DNA of 26,330 nucleotides from a virus: the IMG/VR virus record IMGVR_UViG_3300049729_000107, positions 1-26,330 of that record; one strand, given 5' to 3'. A program made the position numbers and the translations under genes. Every line of letters starts with the position of its first letter. Within the stretch, counting starts at the first letter, position 1. The notes under the pieces were generated by a model that was given only the letters and a program-made list of their open reading frames with translations, did not search any database and was not told where the DNA came from. Positions 22,193 to 26,330 of this stretch are shown one piece after another.

Positions 22193-22347
22193 TTTTCCCA
22201 CCAATCAAAGATAATCTAATTGGTTATCTTGGTATTGCTGCACCCATCGGTGCTTTGTGTGGATATTTATTTTGTAAAATAGCACTGGGAATCATTTACA
22301 ATGCAAGTAGCATTGTGAATTGGATTGGTTTGATTAGGATATCATAG
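22189..22347 (+). CDS. Tiny membrane protein, GTG start
   Basis: A 52-residue frame starts at a GTG that overlaps the upstream stop (GTGA at 22189-22192), a classic coupling arrangement, and ends 7 nt before the polymerase ATG. Residues ~10-38 (IGYLGIAAPIGALCGYLFCK, then IALGIIY) are hydrophobic with small residues and would span the membrane once. The frame fills the gap exactly, which supports it. Function unknown. Confidence 0.5.
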   Translation: MIFPPIKDNLIGYLGIAAPIGALCGYLFCKIALGIIYNASSIVNWIGLIRIS

Positions 22348-22354
22348 GATATAG

Positions 22355-25015
22355 ATGTACACTTCTGCGCGGAGTAATAAAAAAACCGAAAAAATTGATG
22401 TAGTTGAAAGAGTAAATGGTAAAAGGGTATATAACAGTTTTCCCATTGATCACTCATTTTACATTGATGATGCGAATGGAAAATACTATTCAATCTATAA
22501 TACTCCTGTCTCTAAAATTGAACCAAGATCAACAGCCGAGTTTCATAAAGAGCTAAACAGTGTCAACAACAAACGAATATGGGAATCAGATTTGAATCCT
22601 GTTTTCAAATGTTTGGCACAGTATTATCGTCACCAAGAACCGCCTGAATTACATATAGCATTTTTTGATATTGAAGTTGATTTCAATACTGATAAAGGCT
22701 ACGCTCCCATTGACGATCCATTTTCATCAATTACTGCAATTACAATTTATCATCAATGGACACAAGAATTGATCACTCTGTCTCTGCGCCCCCACACGCT
22801 TACTATGGAGAAAGCAAATACAATAGCCGCAAAGTTTGAAAATACGATGGTATTTGATAACGAAGTGGAATTGATTAGCACAACCTTGGATTTACTTGAA
22901 GATGTTGATGTTGTTTCTGGATGGAACAGCGAAGGATTTGATATTCCATATTTGGTAAATCGTATCGCTCGTATTATGAGTAAAGATGACACTCGTAAAC
23001 TTTGCTTATGGGGTGAGAAGCCAAAAGAAAAAGAAGTTGAAAAGTATGGAAAAGTTTTCAAAACTTATGAACTAATTGGGCGCACTCATATTGATTTGAT
23101 GGATGCTTATAGAAAATTTACATATGAAGAACGACATAGTTATGCTTTGAATTCAATTGCGGAATATGAATTGAAGCAAAGTAAAACACCTTACGCCGGA
23201 AGTTTAGACAAATTATACAATGAAGATTTTGAAAAGTTTTTGGAGTATAGCAGACAAGATGTAACGCTTTTACATTTGTTGGAAGACAAACTCAAACTTC
23301 TCTCTTTGATGAATGAAATCGCTCATAATACAACCACTCTGTTGCCCAATTGTCTCGGCACAGTTGCGGTATTTGATCAAGCAGTAATCAATAGAGCGCA
23401 TGATTTAGGTTTGATCGTTCCAAATAAAAGCAAGAATTATGGTGCGGATTCTGAAGATGGAATCGCTGGTGCCCACGTTGCTCAACCAAAAGCTGGTATT
23501 CATGATTGGGTTGGAGTAATTGATATCAACGGCCTGTATCCAAGTTCTCTTCGTGCTTTGAATATGGGAGTGGAAACAATCGTTGGTCAATTACGTCCAG
23601 AATTGACAGATCAATTTATTTCTGAAAAGATAGCCAGTGGAAATACTTTTGCTCAAGCTTGGGAAGGTGTGTTTGGTTCCATTGAATATCAGGCAGTAAT
23701 GGATCGTCGCGAAGGTATTGATTTAGTTATTGATTGGGAAACTTCTGGTAAGAGCGACACACTTACAGCAAGTCAATGCTATGAATTGATTTTTGAAAGT
23801 GGTCAACCATGGATGATAAGTGGTAATGGCACAATTTTTACTTATGGTCGTGATGCGTTGGTTCCAAGTGTATTTGCAGAATGGTATAGAGTTAGAAAAG
23901 AATATCAGAAAAAACTTGGTGAAACAACTGATGTAGAACTGAGAAAGTTTTACGATCAGAGACAGCAAGTTCAAAAGATTTTGCAAAATTCTGGATACGG
24001 AGCGCTGACGAACCCAGCCTCAAGATTCAACGATAAAAGAGTTGGACAATCCATTACGTTGACTGGGAAACTTATTTGTAAGCATATGAATTCATCTGTC
24101 AATGAGTGTATTACAGGAAAGTATGAAATTGAAGGTGATGCTATTATTGCCATTGATACAGATTCAAGTCAATTTTCTGCTTGGCCGATGATGAAACCAC
24201 TTGTTGAAGCCAAAGAAACCGAATGGAATAAGGAAACGGCTGTGGCATTGTATACTGCAATTGGTGATAAAGTCAATGAATCATTTCCAGAATTTATGAA
24301 AAAGAATTTCAACTGCCCAGAAAATTTTGGCAGTCTGATTCGTGGTTCATGTGAAAGTGTTGGAACGAAAGCGTTATACATTACTAAGAAAAGATATGCA
24401 ATTCTAAATTATTGGAAAGATGATGTAAAGTATCTCAAGGAACCAAAACTCAAGGCAATGGGTTTGGATTTAAGACGAGCCGACACTCCAGTTGTATGTC
24501 AGAAATTTCTCAAATCAATTTTGATGGAATTACTGACGAATGGCACAGAAAAAACCATTGTCACTATGATCAATGATTTCAAGAAAACATTTAGTGAGTT
24601 GCCGTTGCCAGAGCAAGGCACTCCTAAGCGAGTAAACAAGATTACAAATTATACAGAGATGATTGCCAAGGGTAAAGGCAATCGTGTACCAGGTCATGTT
24701 CGGGCGGCAATTAATTGGAATGTTCTTCGTGAAATCAATCACGATAAAGTTCATACTCGTATAGTGGACGGTATGAAGTGCGTTATCTGTCCACTCAAAG
24801 CCAACACAATGAATATGACTTCTATAGCATATCCAATTGATGAAATTTATCTTCCAAACTGGTTTAAGAGTTTGCCATTTGACAACGAAAGTATGATGGC
24901 GGCTGTTGTAGACAAGAAGATTGAAAATCTATTTGGTAAGCTAAAAAATTGGAAATCCATTTCAAGTTCAACACGAAAGGTAAACACATTTGATGACTTC
25001 TTCGCAGAGGTCTAA
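22355..25015 (+). CDS. 43: Family B replicative DNA polymerase (T4 gp43-like)
   Basis: 886 residues (T4 gp43 is 898). It extends primers and proofreads during phage replication. Exo I FFDIEVDF (D105, E107), Exo II SGWNSEGFDIPYLVNR (~188-203), Exo III YSRQDVTLL (D302), motif A DINGLYPSSL (D390), motif B KILQNSGYGAL (~541-551) and motif C IDTDS (D601, D603) are all present, so both activities should be intact. Motif C has Ile where most family members have Gly before DTDS. TKKRYAILNY and LKAMGLDLRRADTP match the thumb. The tail NTFDDFFAEV resembles the gp43 C-terminal clamp-binding peptide. AGGATA precedes the ATG. No intein or intron interrupts the motifs. Confidence 0.95.
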   Translation: MYTSARSNKKTEKIDVVERVNGKRVYNSFPIDHSFYIDDANGKYYSIYNTPVSKIEPRSTAEFHKELNSVNNKRIWESDLNPVFKCLAQYYRHQEPPELHIAFFDIEVDFNTDKGYAPIDDPFSSITAITIYHQWTQELITLSLRPHTLTMEKANTIAAKFENTMVFDNEVELISTTLDLLEDVDVVSGWNSEGFDIPYLVNRIARIMSKDDTRKLCLWGEKPKEKEVEKYGKVFKTYELIGRTHIDLMDAYRKFTYEERHSYALNSIAEYELKQSKTPYAGSLDKLYNEDFEKFLEYSRQDVTLLHLLEDKLKLLSLMNEIAHNTTTLLPNCLGTVAVFDQAVINRAHDLGLIVPNKSKNYGADSEDGIAGAHVAQPKAGIHDWVGVIDINGLYPSSLRALNMGVETIVGQLRPELTDQFISEKIASGNTFAQAWEGVFGSIEYQAVMDRREGIDLVIDWETSGKSDTLTASQCYELIFESGQPWMISGNGTIFTYGRDALVPSVFAEWYRVRKEYQKKLGETTDVELRKFYDQRQQVQKILQNSGYGALTNPASRFNDKRVGQSITLTGKLICKHMNSSVNECITGKYEIEGDAIIAIDTDSSQFSAWPMMKPLVEAKETEWNKETAVALYTAIGDKVNESFPEFMKKNFNCPENFGSLIRGSCESVGTKALYITKKRYAILNYWKDDVKYLKEPKLKAMGLDLRRADTPVVCQKFLKSILMELLTNGTEKTIVTMINDFKKTFSELPLPEQGTPKRVNKITNYTEMIAKGKGNRVPGHVRAAINWNVLREINHDKVHTRIVDGMKCVICPLKANTMNMTSIAYPIDEIYLPNWFKSLPFDNESMMAAVVDKKIENLFGKLKNWKSISSSTRKVNTFDDFFAEV

Positions 25016-25027
25016 AAAGGATATTTT

Positions 25028-25528
25028 ATGAAATTAAAAATTGTTTTTGCACTCATTTTATGTGTCATGTTCTGTAACACTGTTATGGCACAAACTCCAA
25101 CTCCACCTACGCCTCCAATAATCAATTTATATGCAGCGGGAGTTTCATATAATATAAATGGACAGCCAAGTATTGCAGGTACAGCTATGTATGCTCATTA
25201 TATTGTTAGTCCAGGAACATATACTTTTGCTGTAATTGATGTTTTGCCAAATACAATAAAACCATTTTCGGTGACTAGTAATATCGGGATGGGTCTTGCA
25301 CAAAAAATGTTTTCAGTTGGAAAAGTGAATATATTTATGCCAACTGCTGCTGGTATAAGTTGGTCTGGAGCAAATACTGGATGGCAATGGACTGGTGGAG
25401 TAGCAGTAACAGTTCATTTGAAGGCTGGTTCATATCTCGTTCCAACAGTACGATTTGTAAAATCATCAGTGTCAGGTGGGTCTGGATATCAACCAATTAT
25501 TGGAGTAGCTTATGGTTGGGGCAAGTAA
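25028..25528 (+). CDS. Secreted beta-rich protein with a Sec signal peptide
   Basis: 166 residues. MKLKIVFALILCVMFCNTVMA|Q is a standard signal peptide with cleavage predicted after A22 and no lipobox. A Thr/Pro spacer (TPTPPTPP) follows, then Gly/Ser-rich alternating hydrophobic strands (YTFAVIDVLP, GVAVTVHLKAG, PTVRFVKSS, IIGVAYGWG) like a small beta-barrel or lipocalin-type envelope protein. It would act in the periplasm or outer membrane of a Gram-negative host, for example in superinfection exclusion or lysis; this is inference. AAGGAT lies 8 nt before the ATG, 12 nt after the polymerase stop. Exported proteins are uncommon in phage genomes. Confidence 0.75.
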   Translation: MKLKIVFALILCVMFCNTVMAQTPTPPTPPIINLYAAGVSYNINGQPSIAGTAMYAHYIVSPGTYTFAVIDVLPNTIKPFSVTSNIGMGLAQKMFSVGKVNIFMPTAAGISWSGANTGWQWTGGVAVTVHLKAGSYLVPTVRFVKSSVSGGSGYQPIIGVAYGWGK

Positions 25529-25540
25529 CCATAAAATTTA

Positions 25541-25569
25541 TTTACATTATCATATTACTGTGATAGTAT
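25541..25569 (+). promoter_or_regulatory. Possible sigma-70 promoter
   Basis: TTTACA (25541-25546), a 17-nt spacer and TAGTAT (25564-25569), each 4-5/6 to consensus, precede the ATG at 25576. The ATG would fall near the transcription start, so the leader would be very short. Confidence 0.35.
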
Positions 25570-25575
25570 AGAAAT

Positions 25576-25794
25576 ATGCAGGATTATTTAGGAAATCAAA
25601 TAAATGTCGGAGATTATGTTTTTGGTGGATCGGGATACTGTCTTTATAAGGTGACAGCAGTTGATGAATTGGCAAAAATGCAAGTGGTTGAATTAGGTCG
25701 TACCGTAGAATACTCAGTAGCTCCCCGTCAATATGTAAGAATTTCTGAAGAAGATTTGACTCTATATTTTTTAAGCAAAGGATACAAAACATGA
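25576..25794 (+). CDS. Small phage protein, unknown function
   Basis: 72 residues beginning MQDYLGNQINVGDYVFGGSGYCLYKVTAV. The D-x-x-GN-x-I-x-VGDYV opening followed by short strands resembles small SH3-like beta-barrel proteins frequent in T4-like phages. The C-terminal SEEDLTLYFLSKGYK is helical. No clear ribosome site is seen. It is the last plus-strand gene before an opposing endonuclease gene. Confidence 0.55.
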   Translation: MQDYLGNQINVGDYVFGGSGYCLYKVTAVDELAKMQVVELGRTVEYSVAPRQYVRISEEDLTLYFLSKGYKT

Positions 25795-25802
25795 TTGATA
25801 TA

Positions 25803-26327
25803 TTATTTTGTATACTGAATAAATTTTTTGATTAACTTGGGTATATTTGATTTTTCCCAATAGGGAATTTCTAATAATGGTATATTGGTCTTGATGCAAT
25901 ATTCTTTTTTGATAATATCTCGCAGTTTACATTCATTAAAAAGTTCAATTGCTGATTTGTGTTTACTGCCAAAAGAACACGGAACATAATGTTGTTTTCC
26001 TTGAAATTCAATCAATCCAATTAGAGTTAAATTATTAAATATAGCAAAATCAAATGGAAGTGGTCGTTTATCACAACAAGTTGAAATTTTATATTGTGTT
26101 TGATATTTACAAGGTAAGCTTTCCAAAATTTCGCGAATTCTTATCTCATTTTTTGATAATGAACATTTTGGGCAACCTTGACCACTTAAATGTGAATTAG
26201 GAGTTTGATTAAAATCGCCGTGTATATTACAAGTGATTTTAATTTTCTTTTTGTTATGAATGTATATAGTGTTTTTATATTGATATTGTTCTTTATGTAC
26301 TAGCTTCGCGGCAGCTATAAATGACAT
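25803..26327 (-). CDS. Zinc-finger, Vsr/PD-(D/E)xK-like homing endonuclease (5' end possibly outside window)
   Basis: The visible 174 residues hold one zinc module (FIAAAKLVHKEQYQY ... CNIHGDF ... HLSGQGCPKC) and the same nuclease domain as the gene at 7020: KNEIRIREIL, RPLPFDFAIFN, GLIEFQGKQHY and CIKTNIPLLEIPYW. The ATG at 26327 is 3 nt from the window edge and the frame is open upstream, so the true start may lie further right. It opposes the upstream small gene. DNA identity with the other copy is long in places (7191-7211 against 25989-26009), so these are fairly recent paralogues. Confidence 0.75.
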   Translation of the reverse strand: MSFIAAAKLVHKEQYQYKNTIYIHNKKKIKITCNIHGDFNQTPNSHLSGQGCPKCSLSKNEIRIREILESLPCKYQTQYKISTCCDKRPLPFDFAIFNNLTLIGLIEFQGKQHYVPCSFGSKHKSAIELFNECKLRDIIKKEYCIKTNIPLLEIPYWEKSNIPKLIKKFIQYTK

Positions 26328-26330
26328 TGT

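Overview
The window looks like part of a large, AT-rich, T4-like tailed phage (Caudoviricetes, myovirus type). The main evidence is a T4 gp43-type family B DNA polymerase at the right, a DsbA-like small late-transcription DNA-binding protein just before it, many free-standing homing-type endonucleases, dense gene packing with ATGA/GTGA/TAATG overlaps, and a block of proteins carrying what look like T4-type capsid-targeting and prohead-protease cleavage signals. Near-consensus sigma-70 promoters and a Sec signal peptide fit a bacterial, probably Gram-negative, host. No host can be named from the sequence.

Layout. 1-383 (minus) is the edge of a Cys-repeat/endonuclease VII-like gene. 384-1353 has no convincing gene; it holds a sigma-70-like promoter, a run of hairpins that may be a structured RNA, and a very palindromic stretch. 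1354-4755 holds a GIY-YIG nuclease, a J-domain co-chaperone and a ClpA-like double AAA+ unfoldase with its own promoter. 4770-7043 holds a tiny acidic protein, a possible virion protein, a convergent coiled-coil/membrane-anchor gene and a glycosyltransferase with a strong promoter. 7020-7961 (minus) is a zinc-finger endonuclease. 8045-21161 is a long co-oriented block: a HAD nucleotidase-like protein, an ADP-ribosyltransferase-like protein, a 1564-residue multidomain protein, a repeat protein, a triple-GNAT protein, a 66-residue small protein, a two-repeat protein, a zinc-ribbon protein, a dehydrogenase fused to an HNH nuclease, and a conserved unknown. 21242-25015 holds a small unknown gene, a hairpin terminator, a Cys-repeat gene, the DsbA-like gene, a tiny membrane protein and the DNA polymerase. 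25028-26330 holds a secreted protein, a small phage protein and another zinc-finger endonuclease on the minus strand.

The most interesting system is the 8581-16759 block. The genes start with short amphipathic leaders ending in phi-x-E, like the T4 internal-protein targeting peptide. In the giant protein and the triple-GNAT protein, further phi-x-E-(S/A/G) sites fall almost exactly between recognisable domains (polymerase-beta-type nucleotidyltransferase, KxDG ligase-like, HxGH cytidylyltransferase-like, SprT-like metallopeptidase, repeated GWL-P-G-F domains, ParB-like, GNAT x3). I infer capsid-packaged cargo polyproteins that the prohead protease cuts into separate effectors, injected with the DNA as T4 Alt is. 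This is a hypothesis built from motif positions, not a demonstrated fact. All domain calls were made by eye without database searches.
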